Shown: positions 1 through 10,761 of the stretch, one piece after another
Position numbering within the stretch: position 1 is the first letter of the stretch
Layout of the letters: the number at the start of each line of letters is the position of its first letter
NCBI GenBank assembly: GCA_019137255.1
Contig: WPDH01000160.1
Span: 186,001-250,000 of the forward strand
Direction of reading: 5' to 3'
Origin: Corinectria fuckeliana
Lineage: Eukaryota > Ascomycota > Sordariomycetes > Hypocreales > Nectriaceae
DNA length: 64,000 nt
Notes under the pieces: model-generated
What the model was told of the DNA's origin: nothing
What the model saw: the letters and a program-made list of their open reading frames with translations, nothing else
Database searches by the model: none
Made by a program: the position numbers and the translations under genes

Positions 1-480
1 CGATGAGGTCGGCCGTGGTGCCCCAGAAGGTCGCGCCGATGATGAGGCCGACGTAGTATGACACGGAGCTGAAGCTGAGCCGGGAGATGTCGCTGAACTC
101 GTTGGCGATGGCCGGCCGGCACGCGGTGATGCCCTGAGACCAGAAGTTGTCGACGATCCAGCCAAACCCGTTTACAACGAAGAGGATCCATTGGAATCTA
201 GAACGGTGCTGTTAGTGCTCATCGCCTCGCCTCCAGCTCCCTCGTTCACCACGGATCAGCTTGGGAGAACTTACTTGCCCATGCCAATCTCCGTCAGGTG
301 CTGGGCGACCAGCTCAGACTTCAGACGGTAGCTGTCTTCAACAGCGCTGCCGTAGAACTCTCTAACAGCCGCATCGTCAATGACATCGCTCTCGCCCGGC
401 CGGATCGAGTTGGATCTCGTAAGCTGGGCCAAGTCTTGCGGCCCCTTGCCGGAGTTGCCCTTTTCACTGTCGCTAGACAT
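1..480 (-). CDS. MFS transporter, N-terminal part only (runs off the left edge)
   Basis: The exons are 480-275 and 197 to beyond 1, with a GTAAGT...TAG intron that restores the frame across a Lys codon. The first 68 residues are a polar cytosolic N-terminus. Exon 2 then encodes the start of a major facilitator fold: a first membrane helix (FQWILFVVNGFGWIVDNFW) and a second one around SYYVGLIIGATFWGTTADL. The motif following helix 1 resembles metabolite:proton symporters of the sugar/NiaP/SV2 type rather than the Dal5 type. It lies 1.2 kb downstream of, and on the same strand as, the flavin monooxygenase of the nicotinate cluster, so it is a candidate for one of the cluster transporters (HxnZ or HxnP in Aspergillus nidulans). 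That role is inferred from position. The C-terminus is outside the window. Confidence 0.8.
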
Positions 481-1642
481 GGCGGATATGACGATGAGAA
501 ATTATGGAGTGTCTGGAGGGGTATGTGAGGAAGTGTCTGGTTCGTCGAGATCGTCTTGAGCCTGACTGGGGCAGTCCCATTGGCTTTATTCGAATCACGT
601 CTTCTATCCCTGTCTAGCAGTCCGGGGAGGCGATGATTGCAACAGTATGTGACTGGGGTTTCTAGCTGGGCGCGATAGGTTGGATGCTGAGCGAGTCTAT
701 CGCTTATCCATCATCTGGCCTGACAGACTCACCTTAACACGCGATGATGATTATCTATCCTGCAACTAAGGATGTCGTCCCCCTCCAGAATCGGTATCAG
801 TATCAGTGCCAAGCGTAGCTATCTTCCCATCTGCTAGGATCCAGCCCAGGAGTCGATAGCTCCACCCCCACTCCCGAGGCGCTGTCCAATGAGCCCATCC
901 ATATTTATGCCTGCTACCCGCAGACGAGTCATTCAATGGCGGGGGAGTATCACCACGTGGACTAAACGATTGCAGTTGTGGTTGGTGGTGTTATTTCGAG
1001 TTGCGGTGAAACCTGGGGGACCAGGTTGGAAGAGGCAAGGGTCGGGAGTCCGGGCGGAAAGCCGCAGTCTGGGGTGAGGCCAGGGTGTATCTACGAGACG
1101 TGCTGGAAGATGGCGATTACGGATGATTACAGAGTGGGCAGTAGACAAGAGCCCACTTTGCTTGTTGGAATGGGGGACGGTAGAGTTCTACTATCAGTGC
1201 TGCGGCCGTAGATAGAGTCCAGCTTGGAGAATCATGAGGCTGACTGAGCCAAAGGTAACAAAACACGTTGGAGGATATTGCGAGGGTGTTATCGTCGTCT
1301 TCTAGAACTTATCCGTATCAGCTTACCCGTGGCGATACAGGGCCATTGCATTAGCACACAAATATCTCCGGTGAAGGTGGCATCTAGTGCAGATCATTTA
1401 GCGGTTTATTGATGGAGCCAATAAGGAGGGTTGGAAAGTTGACGGTCTCGAGTTAGAGAGTACCCGGGCAGGCTTCAGCTGATTACCTGGCTACGAGAAT
1501 CTTGGTTCGAGGCGCTGCCAACATGTCACGTATCGACAGAGATGCAAAGCTGACTTGCAACTTGTACGTGAACTGCAGGCATTAACTCTTACGGAGCAGT
1601 ATTTCCCGAGACTGTCTCCCATGACCCATCCTAACCTGTAAA
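481..1642. other. intergenic, 1.16 kb, no gene seen
   Basis: This stretch lies between the transporter start and the stop codon of the flavin monooxygenase. It should hold the transporter promoter and the monooxygenase 3' end. Short open frames of 60-80 codons occur on both strands but show no recognisable protein. Confidence 0.6.
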
Positions 1643-3654
1643 TCAGTTCTCGGGGGCCTTGAGGAATCCTCCAAAGTAACTGTCCAGCCACTTCGCCGCT
1701 GCCTCTCCGGCTCCAGACTGAGAGGTGCTCCATCGCTTCACCGCTCCAACATAGCCGTCTGGCCGGACAGTAACTATTGCCGCTTCATTCGGTGCAAGAG
1801 GCCCGAGCCACTTCTCTGTGCAGTGTCGACCCTGGGTATCTAGGTTGGGCACGTCGTCCAGATAGACAGTCCAACCGCTCTTGGAGAGAAACGGCGGCAG
1901 CGAGGCAATTTCGAACGCTTCCTTGTCGGCGGATGCTAGGTATAGTGTCAGTGTCGTGATGCTTGGGTCAGGGCGGTGCATATGCATACTAATTAGTGAA
2001 TATGTGATGAGATGGCTGACTGCTGTGTATCTCTCCGGCCGGACGTAAACGTCATCAGCTCTCTGCGACCGCGGCTTCTTCTGATACGACTTTGCCGCTG
2101 CTTCTGAGATGCGGGAGGTGAACGAGGATTCCGACGTTAAACCACGGTCGAGGGCATCTAGGAACAAGGTCTCGGCTGACTTGATCTCACTACCCAGAAC
2201 CACGTAGACACGGAACTGTCCTAGCACCGGGATATCAAGCTGGACGTCTACGGGACTGGCATCCATATATCTCGTAACCTTTGCCGGGGGCAGGTTGCAT
2301 CCCGGCTTGGCAGCACCCTTCGGAGCCACGTCGTCTTCCAGGTTCAGCTTGTTCGGGCCATACTCGACGCCAATGCCCGAGATAAACCGCGTGTTCTTGC
2401 GGAAGTTCTCCGCCAGGCGACTCGCATCTCCCCCCGCAATCTCGTTGGCGTGCTCAAAGTCAAAGTCGATCAGGTCGTGGGCAATCTTCTTGCGCTCCTG
2501 CTCGTAGCTCCCAAGCAGGACCTCATCCCGGGCCAGGCCGCGCGAGGCCAGGTTGAGCTTCCAGCCGAGGTTCCAGGAGTCGTGCATGCTGGTATTCATG
2601 CCCTGAGCGGCCTTGGGGCTGTGCGTGTGGCTCGCGTCGCCCGCGATGAAGGCCCGCCGGTTCGCGTCCGAGAAGCGCGCCGCCACGCGCTGGGCTACCT
2701 GGTAATTGCCGAACCACTCTACAGAGCGCCACTCGACGCGGTACGGGGCCAGGATGAGGCGGGCTTGCTGCTTCACGTACTCCTCACCCAGGTCCTTGGA
2801 CGTGGCCGACGTCTTCATCTCGATGTAGAAGCGCGTCATGTTGCGCTCGCGCGGGATGATGAGCACAGAGCCGTGCTCCTCGGAGAAGACGACCGTCTTG
2901 CTCCAGAGGTCGGGGAAGTCCGTCTCCAGCTCCCCGTCGAGGACTCCCCACACGGAGTTGTGCGGCGTGCCCTGGGAGTAAGTATCCGGGATGGCCTTGC
3001 GAACCAGCGAGCGGGCGCCGTCACAGCCAACGAGGTAGTCGGCGAGGATGCTCTTTTCTCCGTGCTCAGCCCAGTCGCAGCTGATCTGCAACGCCCCTTG
3101 CGGCTCGTCGTTCTGGTAGCGGTAGGTCTTGAAGCTGTGGCTGCGCTTCACCTCGGTGCCGCTCCTGCGCAGGTCGTCGACAAAGACGCCTTCGACCATT
3201 CCTTGATGGCAGAGCAGGATGTACGGCTGCAGGACGTCGACGATGGAAAGGGGATAGTGAATCTCGCGTCCCAGGCGTCGGAGACTCTTGTCACTTGAGC
3301 TCTGCCACATGCAGATGTCGTGGACTTTGACTCCTGTGCGGAACAGCTCGTCGCCTACTCGCAGCATCTGGAACGTCTCAATGGTCTTGGGCTGGATTCC
3401 GTCGGCGCGGCCAACGGCTGTCTGGTCAGGCCGCTCGTCGAGCAGGTCAACTTTGAGGCCGAACCTAGCAAGCAGAGCGCTGAGGTTGCGTATTAGACTG
3501 GAGTTCGTGGCTGCGAGACAGGGTGAAACACTTACGCAAGCATCACGCCAGCAGGACCGGCACCGACAACACAGACATCCAACTTCTCATTTGATGCTGA
3601 ACGGCTTGTTCCATTGGTGTTTCCGTTCAACGGGCTGGCTGATGAAGCTGTCAT
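1643..3654 (-). CDS. hxnV: FAD-dependent phenol 2-monooxygenase-type hydroxylase (HxnV-like)
   Basis: The exons are 3654-3536 and 3479-1643, with a GTAAGT...CTCAG intron, giving 651 aa, typical for the phenol hydroxylase family. The start codon is the first ATG before the Rossmann fold. The dinucleotide-binding GAGPAG is at about residues 31-36, right after the polar N-terminus. The DG motif (LVGCDGAR) is near 191, and the second FAD motif (GDASHTHSPKAAQGMN) is in the 315-345 region. The C-terminal third is the thioredoxin-like dimerisation domain of phenol hydroxylases. The family hydroxylates aromatic rings with NAD(P)H and O2. In A. nidulans the related HxnV acts on the dihydroxypyridine intermediate of nicotinate breakdown (from memory). 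It is divergently transcribed from the amidase gene, sharing a 0.68-kb promoter region. The enzyme class is well supported; the hxnV assignment rests mainly on its neighbours. Confidence 0.85.
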
Positions 3655-4336
3655 GTCGAATTACAGGGTCTGCCTTCCAAGCCTGCGCCTTTGTTGGATA
3701 GAATGAAAGGACCTTGAGATATCTGGAAACCCAATGAAGTGTCCGACTGAATATCGAATACTGCCCTATCTGTGTCTAGATGAAGCGGGCAGTCCTGCGT
3801 TCGTTTAGTACTTTGATGAGGTTGATGATGATATCGTCCTCTCGGTCCCTGACAATGGACTGTCTTGCCGCCTACATATCCCCAGCGTACACTTCGTCGA
3901 CTCGGCCTTCTCCGCGACGGCCCTAGGTAAGCCACGATGCTGACTGGCAAATGGGACGCCATAGATGGGGTCAAGATAGTGAACACACCATTCCCATTCC
4001 CCCACTTTACGTCCATCTCTCAGTCCCCCACTCCTGATTGAGCTGGGCTTCATTAGGCCCAACTCCACTTACGTTACGCCCGGTGATATGTCGGAATCCC
4101 GGCTGGGCCCTCGATAAACCCCTCGCGCTCGTTCCCCGCCTTCGTTATCCGGGGCTATCGGCTGGTTGGCGATGCTCGTCGTGGAACAACCAGGGCCGAC
4201 TTCGCTTCGGGAGGAGAGTCAACGGGGGTTTGCAGAAGAGGTGGATTTGGACTGATTGGGGGGTTCACTGATTGATACAAGCAATATTCCCTTGATTCAT
4301 TCAAAGAAACTTCATCATTTGGTCGTAAATGCCGAC
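3655..4336. promoter_or_regulatory. divergent promoter region between hxnV-like and hxnN-like genes
   Basis: These 682 bp separate the start codons of the monooxygenase (minus strand) and the amidase (plus strand). The region must contain both promoters and 5' leaders. HGATAR-type GATA sites occur at 3974-3979 and, on the other strand, at 4155-4160. That number is about what chance predicts, so no regulator binding is claimed. Co-regulation of the two genes is plausible from the head-to-head layout. Confidence 0.5.
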
Positions 4337-6448
4337 ATGACTGACATTAACGGAAAAGCGACACTATCTTGGCAAGATGTTGTCGCCTTAAAGAGAGCCG
4401 AACAAGCGAAACGATTAGCCCCCTTTGCTTCACATGCAGGTCTTACCAAGGGAATTAATACTGGAAATGAAGACGAGGGAGGTGAGGGTCGTGATTTCAC
4501 TCTCATACCCAGTGCTAGTGACCTGGTTACATTGATTGCCCGTGGCGAGACGAATTGCGTGGACATTACATCAGCCTATATCAAACGGTTCGTTTTCTAC
4601 GCCGTGTTCTTTCGCCATTAGGCCGCTAGGCTTACATATCCTGTTCAAAACAGGGCCGTCGAAGCTCACAATGAGGTATGTTATAGTAATACGCTTGTCT
4701 TAAAGTATCTTGTTAATACTCACTCATGCATCACAGACAAACTGGTAAGCAGTGCCTTCAAATCGATGACCGGTTCCAGTAGAGTTGATTTGCGCCTTCA
4801 AACCACTGCCATCTACTTATTTTCTAACTTTCATTTTTCCACGAAAAAGCCTCACAGAGGTTGCATTTGATGAGGCTCTCAGACAAGCCGCAGAGCTCGA
4901 TGCTGGCATCACTACGGAAGCTGCGTCGTCTCAGCCGTTGCGCGGCATCCCCGTGACACTGAAAGACCAGTTCAACCTCGATCGCTTCGACACGACGCTC
5001 GGCTACGTGGGCAGGTCGTTCGCTCCCGCGGGTGCTGACGCTGTGCTCGTCAAGATGCTGCGGTCTCTCGGCGCAGTCATCCTCGCAAAGTCGAACCTAC
5101 CCCAAAGCATCATGGTGAGTTTGCGGTCTATGATGCGCCACATATGGCTATACTGTTGGGCGATCCAAAAAGGCTGACACGACGCCAGTGGTGTGAGACG
5201 GAGAATCCCCTTTGGGGCTTGACAACCAACCCTGTTCACAAAGGGTACACCCCAGGCGGCTCGACAGGCGGCGAGGCCGTCCTTCTTGCATGCAAAGCCA
5301 GCATATTAGGCTGGGGGACTGACATTGGAGGAAGTGTTCGCATCCCAGCCCACATGATGGGTCTGTATGGGTTCAAACCAAGCGTACGTTCCCTGGTTTA
5401 TCGTGGCTTAGCTACAACCAACCGAGGCCAGCAAACCGAACATAAGGCTAACAAGCTTCGTAGAGCGCTCGTCTGCCTTATCGAGGAGTCCCGGTCTCTA
5501 CAGAAGGACAAGAGCATGTGCCCTCGGCCATTGGTCCGCTGGCTCGCAGTCTCGACACCATCCATCTAGCCATGAGCTCCCTTATTCGCGCGAGGCCGTG
5601 GGAGCTGGACGCTCGCTGCGTTCCTATCCCGTGGAGAGAGGAAATATACACGGAGGCTTTGGCACGCCCATTGACCATTGGCCTCTTGTTTGATGACGAG
5701 GTCGTCCGGCCGAACCCTCCCATCACTCGCGTTCTGCGGTCTGCTGTAGATTCCCTTCGCGCGGCCGGTCATGACATTATAGAGTGGAACGCTCGTCTCC
5801 ATGAAGATTGCGTCAGAGTCATGGTAGGGAACATGCCTAGCTCATAGGTTCCCTTTATGAGACACCAATAGCTAACGAGGACTCCTCCAGGATAATTACT
5901 ACACGGCTGACGGTGGCGAGGACATCCGCTCCGAGATCCTAGCAGGAGGCGAGCCATTCATCCCGCACGTACAGCGTCTCGTGGACCGCGGGAAGCCAAT
6001 CTCGGTGTACCAGTACTGGCAACTAAACAGGACAAAGGTCGAGCTACAGCAAGCATATCTAGAGAAATGGGACTCGATCCGGTCTGCGAAGACGGGCCGA
6101 AAGGCAGACATCCTTCTCATGCCGCCGATGCCACACACCGCCGTGCCGCACGGCGGGTGCCGCTGGGTTGGCTATACCAAGGTATGGAACTTTGTCGACT
6201 ATCCTGCGCTGGTGATACCGGGCGGTGCAGCGCGCGAGGAGGATGTGGCTGAGCCATTGGCTTCCGAGGCGTGGGGACTAGAGGATGAATGGAACAGGGA
6301 GCTCTGGCAGAAGCATGGGGAGGAGATGGCGGCTCTTGGCTTGCCTGTGGGTTTGCAGATCGTCGGTCGTAAGCTTGAGGAGGAGAAGGTGTTGGCGGCT
6401 GGAAAGGTCATCGACGACCTGCTCCGGCAAGTGGCTAATGAGAAGTAG
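4337..6448 (+). CDS. hxnN: amidase signature family hydrolase (HxnN-like), seven exons including an 8-nt micro-exon
   Basis: The exons are 4337-4587, 4654-4675, 4737-4744, 4850-5114, 5189-5383, 5464-5823 and 5891-6448, giving 552 aa. The 22-nt and 8-nt exons are needed to build the conserved RAVEAHNETNCLTEVAFDEA stretch. Catalytic residues of the Ser-cisSer-Lys triad are all present: Lys about 132 (VTLKDQ), cis-Ser about 207 (GGSTGG) and nucleophile Ser about 231 (DIGGSVR). The 24-residue spacing between the two serines equals that in fatty acid amide hydrolase. The more usual second Ser of GGSSGG is Thr here. The family hydrolyses amides to acid plus ammonia. In the nicotinate pathway HxnN is the amidase acting on the ring-opened hydroxyglutaramate (from memory). 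It is convergent with the imidase gene, with 302 bp between the stop codons. The enzyme class is certain; the pathway role is inferred from the cluster. Confidence 0.88.
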
Positions 6449-6750
6449 AATTCCAGGCTGTTTTTATGTTGTTTTCCAATAAATTTAAATTGCCTTTTGC
6501 GTGTCGAGTGCTTCTTCGAGTTCATGACACAGCGCGATTTCCGAGTCTTTCAACTAGGCTCAAGAGTAGCATGGCCATCTAGACTATATATAAGTTCACA
6601 GTTGAGTTCACTGTCTAGAGTCAAGTTTTAGGTACTAATACGGGTCTCGGCTTGGTGCAAACAGCAGTAGGAATATAATTACGGCAGAAACAAGTGTGCC
6701 TCAAATCGTATAACTCATAGTGTGTCAACGTTATAGCCCTTCCATATCCA
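6449..6750. other. short convergent intergenic spacer
   Basis: The stop codons of the amidase (plus) and the deacetylase-fold gene (minus) face each other here. An AATAAA hexamer lies at about 6478-6483, some 30 bp after the amidase stop, and would serve as its poly(A) signal. Nothing else is seen. Confidence 0.5.
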
Positions 6751-8048
6751 TCACGCCTGCGTCTTCTTCCACTCCTCATACTTCTTCATGACCTCCTCCT
6801 GGCTCGCAGGCATTAGCGCGCCCTCGGGAACGGGATTCTTGCTCTTGAAATGGTCGGCCATCTTATGTCATGTTAGAAAACCTCTGTGTGCGGGACCCAT
6901 TAAGTCGGAGAGGAACGGGCAACTGAGCTCACCTCGGCCATTGTAACCCATTCAACGCCTTCGTGCTTGTTGATGTGCTCTATGATGCGCTCGTGCATCA
7001 AGAGTACATGAGGCCTGCCAGAGACATCCGGATGGATAGTCATTGGGAAAATGAACTCGTCTGTTTTCAATGTCAGTCAACGTCTCAACGTAAGAGACGG
7101 ACAGAATATACGAACCGTATTCCCGGTAAAAGTAGTCAAAGTGGTCTCGCCAAATGTCTTCAACGTCCCTAGACAATGTTCAGCATGGGCTGTCGCCAGT
7201 TATCAAGCCATCTCACCTCGGGTTCACCCAGCCGTGAGAGTTGGCCGAGTTCTTGATAAACATCATCGGCGGCAAATCATCAATATACCAAGACCCAGGG
7301 ATTTCGACCAACCCGGTCTCTCTCCCCTTCACCAACGGCTTCATCCACGTCTCGGCTTTCTGCGTGTAGTCGATCTTGGTCCAGGCATCTCCGGTCCGCA
7401 GCCAATACGCCTGGCAGTCGTGGTGCGACATGGAGTGGTCGTACTCGATGCCGTAGCTCAGCATCAGCTCGGTGCCCTCCTCGCTCGTCTCCCACCACGG
7501 AGCCACGCTTCCTCGGGGCGGCTTCCCGCAGAACTCGGTCAGCATCTTCCACGTCTTGTCGAGGACATCGCGCTGCTGCTCCAACGTCATGTCCACGGGG
7601 TTTTCGTGGCTGTAGCCATGCAGACCAATCTCGTGGCCTGCATCGCGCACCATCGCGCACTCCTCGGGGAACGTCTCCAGGGAATGTCCTGGGATGAACC
7701 AAGACGCTTTGATGTTGTATTTCTCAAACAGCTTCAGCAGTCGGCGGGTGCCAATGGTTCCAGCCCAGAGGCCTTTGCGCTCAGTAGCACATTAGTTACC
7801 CCTCTCATACGGTTGACGGTAGTTTGTGCTTGAGACTCCCCAACTCATGCTGGGTTCAGGGTGGAGCTGGACAACCTTACCTCTGCTAATGTCACTGGTG
7901 CTATCTTCACCACCGTACGACCCGAGCCAGCCAGCCACGGCGTCAATATCCACACCGTAGCTATGGAGAAGAAGGGAAACTGTGAGCATGAAGACTATGA
8001 TAGATTTCTAGGCACTGCTTACCAGACGAGAACCTTCTTCTTACCCAT
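6751..8048 (-). CDS. hxnM: polysaccharide-deacetylase-fold cyclic imide hydrolase type protein (HxnM-like)
   Basis: There are six exons: 8048-8023, 7960-7881, 7772-7217, 7168-7116, 7060-6933 and 6861-6751, giving 317 aa. All junctions are GT-AG and keep frame. Exon 1 is only 26 nt. NodB-fold metal site residues are visible: the Asp pair of VDIDAVAGW (about 13 and 15), His65 in WFIPGHS, and His87/His91 in HEIGLHGYSHE. There is no signal peptide, so it is cytosolic, unlike true chitin or peptidoglycan deacetylases. This subgroup (PuuE/imidase-like) opens cyclic imides or related rings. In A. nidulans HxnM is the cyclic imide hydrolase that opens hydroxyglutarimide (from memory). Its placement next to an amidase makes a ring-opening then deamidation pair. 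Divergent from the dehydrogenase gene. Confidence 0.85.
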
Positions 8049-9366
8049 CTTTCCGATTTTAATGGGTACCGTTAGTTGCGGGGATGGGACGTGAGGTGCT
8101 GGTGATGTTCAACTAAAGAATACCCACTATGGAGCACGAGTCGTAATGTACGAGGAAGAGAAGGTAGAAAGGACGTGGCGTATGATGACAAAGGGTGAAA
8201 TTATTAGTGACTGTGTGTGGTCTGACCTTATATGTAAGGAGCTGAACAGAGCACAGAGCGGTTACTTAGTTCACTCCTCGTTGATAAGGTGGTGGATTAG
8301 TGCTACACAGCCTACCCCATAGCAACCGAGTTGGATTGATCCCGAATAATCAACAGGCACTCGGAGCTTTCATACTATCTAATTGCACCGTAATGCTCCA
8401 AGGCTACCGTCCTATTTCTCCAAACTACGCTTAACCCATCTTTTCGCACAGTTGAATCTTTGTGATTTCCTGGAAATAGCCCATTGCAACGTTCCCAAAC
8501 CTCTGAAGACCCTGAACTTACACCAGCTCAGCTAGTAGTACCAGGGCTCAGCTCCCACTAAGAGCATACTGTAGATAAGAAGCTCGATGTAGCTAGTGTC
8601 TCTTCTCAGTACACGCAGACGTCCATCTGTCTGATCCCACTCTTGACTGATTGTGCAAGCTGGTCCTTTTGTAGCATACCCACTTCTGTTGTGCTCCCGT
8701 CATCCTTTCTATGCATGGCCCTGTAACAGAAGAGTGGTTGGATAGACTAATCTATACCTTGCCGACATCCACTGGTGAATGGACAATTAATGCATCGTCG
8801 CCATTCCCGACACGTCTTATCCAACCCAGCGCCATCGGATCTAGCTCAATTGCGCAAAATGGAGGCTCATCCATTCTCTGATGAGCACACGTCAAAGCAA
8901 CCCCTCCCCCACTCCCCCTTTCACTCCCCACTCCCACTCTAGTCTCATGATTTCCCCTCTTCTCTCCTTGAAGAGACGATGCAGCTTAGTGGGGGCTCTG
9001 GGCACGCGAACACCTTGTCTTCTTTGTTGAAGTTGGCGGATGGGAGAAATACGGGTCTCTACTGGTCCACCTTGAGGTCGGGTGTGATAAGCTAATATTG
9101 CCTAGTCTATGGTAAAAGAAAGATCAACCTGAAGTGAGGCTGCCAAGTGCATCACGTACAGTTCACCTCTGGAGCCCCGGATACACTTACCCTGACTACC
9201 ACCTTACTACGGCTCGCTCCTCTGCCACGTTCTTCATCTTCAGCAATTTCAAAGCAGTGAGGCGAGTTATTCCTCTTCCAGAACTACCGATTGTTAGAAG
9301 GCACATCTAGATTTGATTAGCCTCGCAACGACTTCAGGTCTTTACTCTCTACATTAGATAGCAAGA
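8049..9366. promoter_or_regulatory. divergent promoter region between hxnM-like and hxnW-like genes
   Basis: This 1.3-kb spacer lies between two divergent start codons. GATA-type sites (HGATAR) were seen at 8282-8287, 8375-8380 (minus), 8573-8578, 9085-9090 and 9356-9361. About four are expected by chance in this length, so they are noted only as candidates for nitrogen control. No open frame of interest. Confidence 0.45.
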
Positions 9367-10314
9367 ATGTCTCAGGTAAGTTGGGAATCCTCGCTTTCTT
9401 AGACTAAATACTCAGCTCCATCCCTTGGATGGAACCTCGTCGACGACTAAACAGACCTGAAGCTTATCATTGAATCAGTTCTCTCTTAAAGGTCGCGTTG
9501 CCATTATCACCGGCGGCGCCGGAGGGTGCGGCTTCGCTTTCACTCAAGGACTTGCCGAAGCTGGCGCAGATGTCGCCATTTTTGACATGACGCATCCTCC
9601 ATCTTCAGACATGGAAACTCTCTCGTCTCAGTATGGTGTGCAGGTCCGCTCCTACATCGTCGACGTAACGACGCTTTCAAGCCTCGAGACAGGATTCTCC
9701 AGTGTCAAGGCCGACTTCAATGGAAAGCTTGACATCCTTGTGGCATGCGCAGGCGTCAACAAAAACGTCGAGTTTCTCGACACAAACGAAGAAGACTTTG
9801 AGAGATTGTTCGGCGTCAATTGCAAGGGCGTTTACTTCTCCGCCAAGCTTGCCGCCCAGGCCATGATCGCCAACGGAACCAAGTGCGGCAGCATCATTCT
9901 AGTGGCTAGCATCGCGTCTCACATTGCAATCCGCTCGCAACGATCCTCAGCTTACTGTGGAACGAAGGGAGCGGTTCGCGCCATGGTCGCGCCCATCGCT
10001 GCTGAGTTGAATGCGCATAGCATCCGGGTGAACTCGATTAGCCCTGGATATGTAAAGACAAACATGACGGCTGCCTTCCCTCATCTGCTCGAAGGGTGGA
10101 AGGACGAGATTATGAACCATCGCGTTGCAGAGCCGAATGACATCAAGGGCGCTTGTGTCTTTCTGGCCAGTGACGCCAGTCGGTATGTCATTACTCGCAT
10201 GCTTTCGTTGGGTCTCAGCAATACTAGGGAAACATTTACAAATATACTGACACGCCTACTAGGTACTGCACAGGTAGTGACATCTTGGTTGATGGTGGAG
10301 TAACAAAATGGTAG
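9367..10314 (+). CDS. hxnW: classical short-chain dehydrogenase/reductase (HxnW-like)
   Basis: The exons are 9367-9375, 9479-10182 and 10263-10314, giving 254 aa. The first exon is only 9 nt (Met-Ser-Gln). It is required because the long frame has no suitable ATG: the codon at 9470 is TTG, and the 9476-9478 CAG is the splice acceptor. ATG 9367 has A at -3 and is followed by a perfect GTAAGT donor. SDR motifs are complete: cofactor loop TGGAGGCG near 13-20, VACAG, catalytic Ser in VASIAS, and Tyr about 162 with Lys about 166 (YCGTK). The C-terminus has the usual DILVDGG. The family reduces or oxidises carbonyl/alcohol groups with NAD(P). In the nicotinate pathway HxnW is the cluster's SDR; the exact step is not asserted here. 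Convergent with the oxygenase gene. Confidence 0.87.
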
Positions 10315-10761
10315 TTGTTGAAGCTGAGCTCATACGGACTATTTAGTACATAGAACTGCTGGGAGATAGACCGAGTCCTTGGGGTTAGGCTACTCAATAA
10401 TGAGAATTTGAAAGGCCTCATTCTACAAGATTTCGCGCAGGATTATGTCTTGTTAAATACGTACGTGTTCGGGATGAGTTCAGATGTAGTCTTCGGTGTC
10501 CAGGGCGAGATACGTCCTCCGGTTTGTTCCACAACCTGAAATCCCTTTATTGCCCTGGCATCAGCCCTCGCAATAACGAGATTGATTTGTTCGGGAAGGT
10601 TCAAAAAGCTGCCAGCGTTTTTTACGGCCTTTCAGATTCTAATCTTCGGTACTCATACAGAGCTTTCACCTTGACGACTTAAAGGGTAGTCAAAAGTACA
10701 TTCTTACAGCTTCCCATTGATACAATCTTTATAACTATTTTAGATCTCTCGCCATCGCACT
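10315..10761. other. convergent intergenic spacer, 0.45 kb
   Basis: This lies between the stop codons of the SDR (plus) and the 2OG oxygenase (minus) and would hold both 3' ends. No gene or repeat seen. Confidence 0.5.

Noticed and set aside
3655..9366. HGATAR sites in the two divergent cluster promoters as evidence of nitrogen control
   Set aside because: The count found (two and five) is close to chance expectation for sequences of this length.
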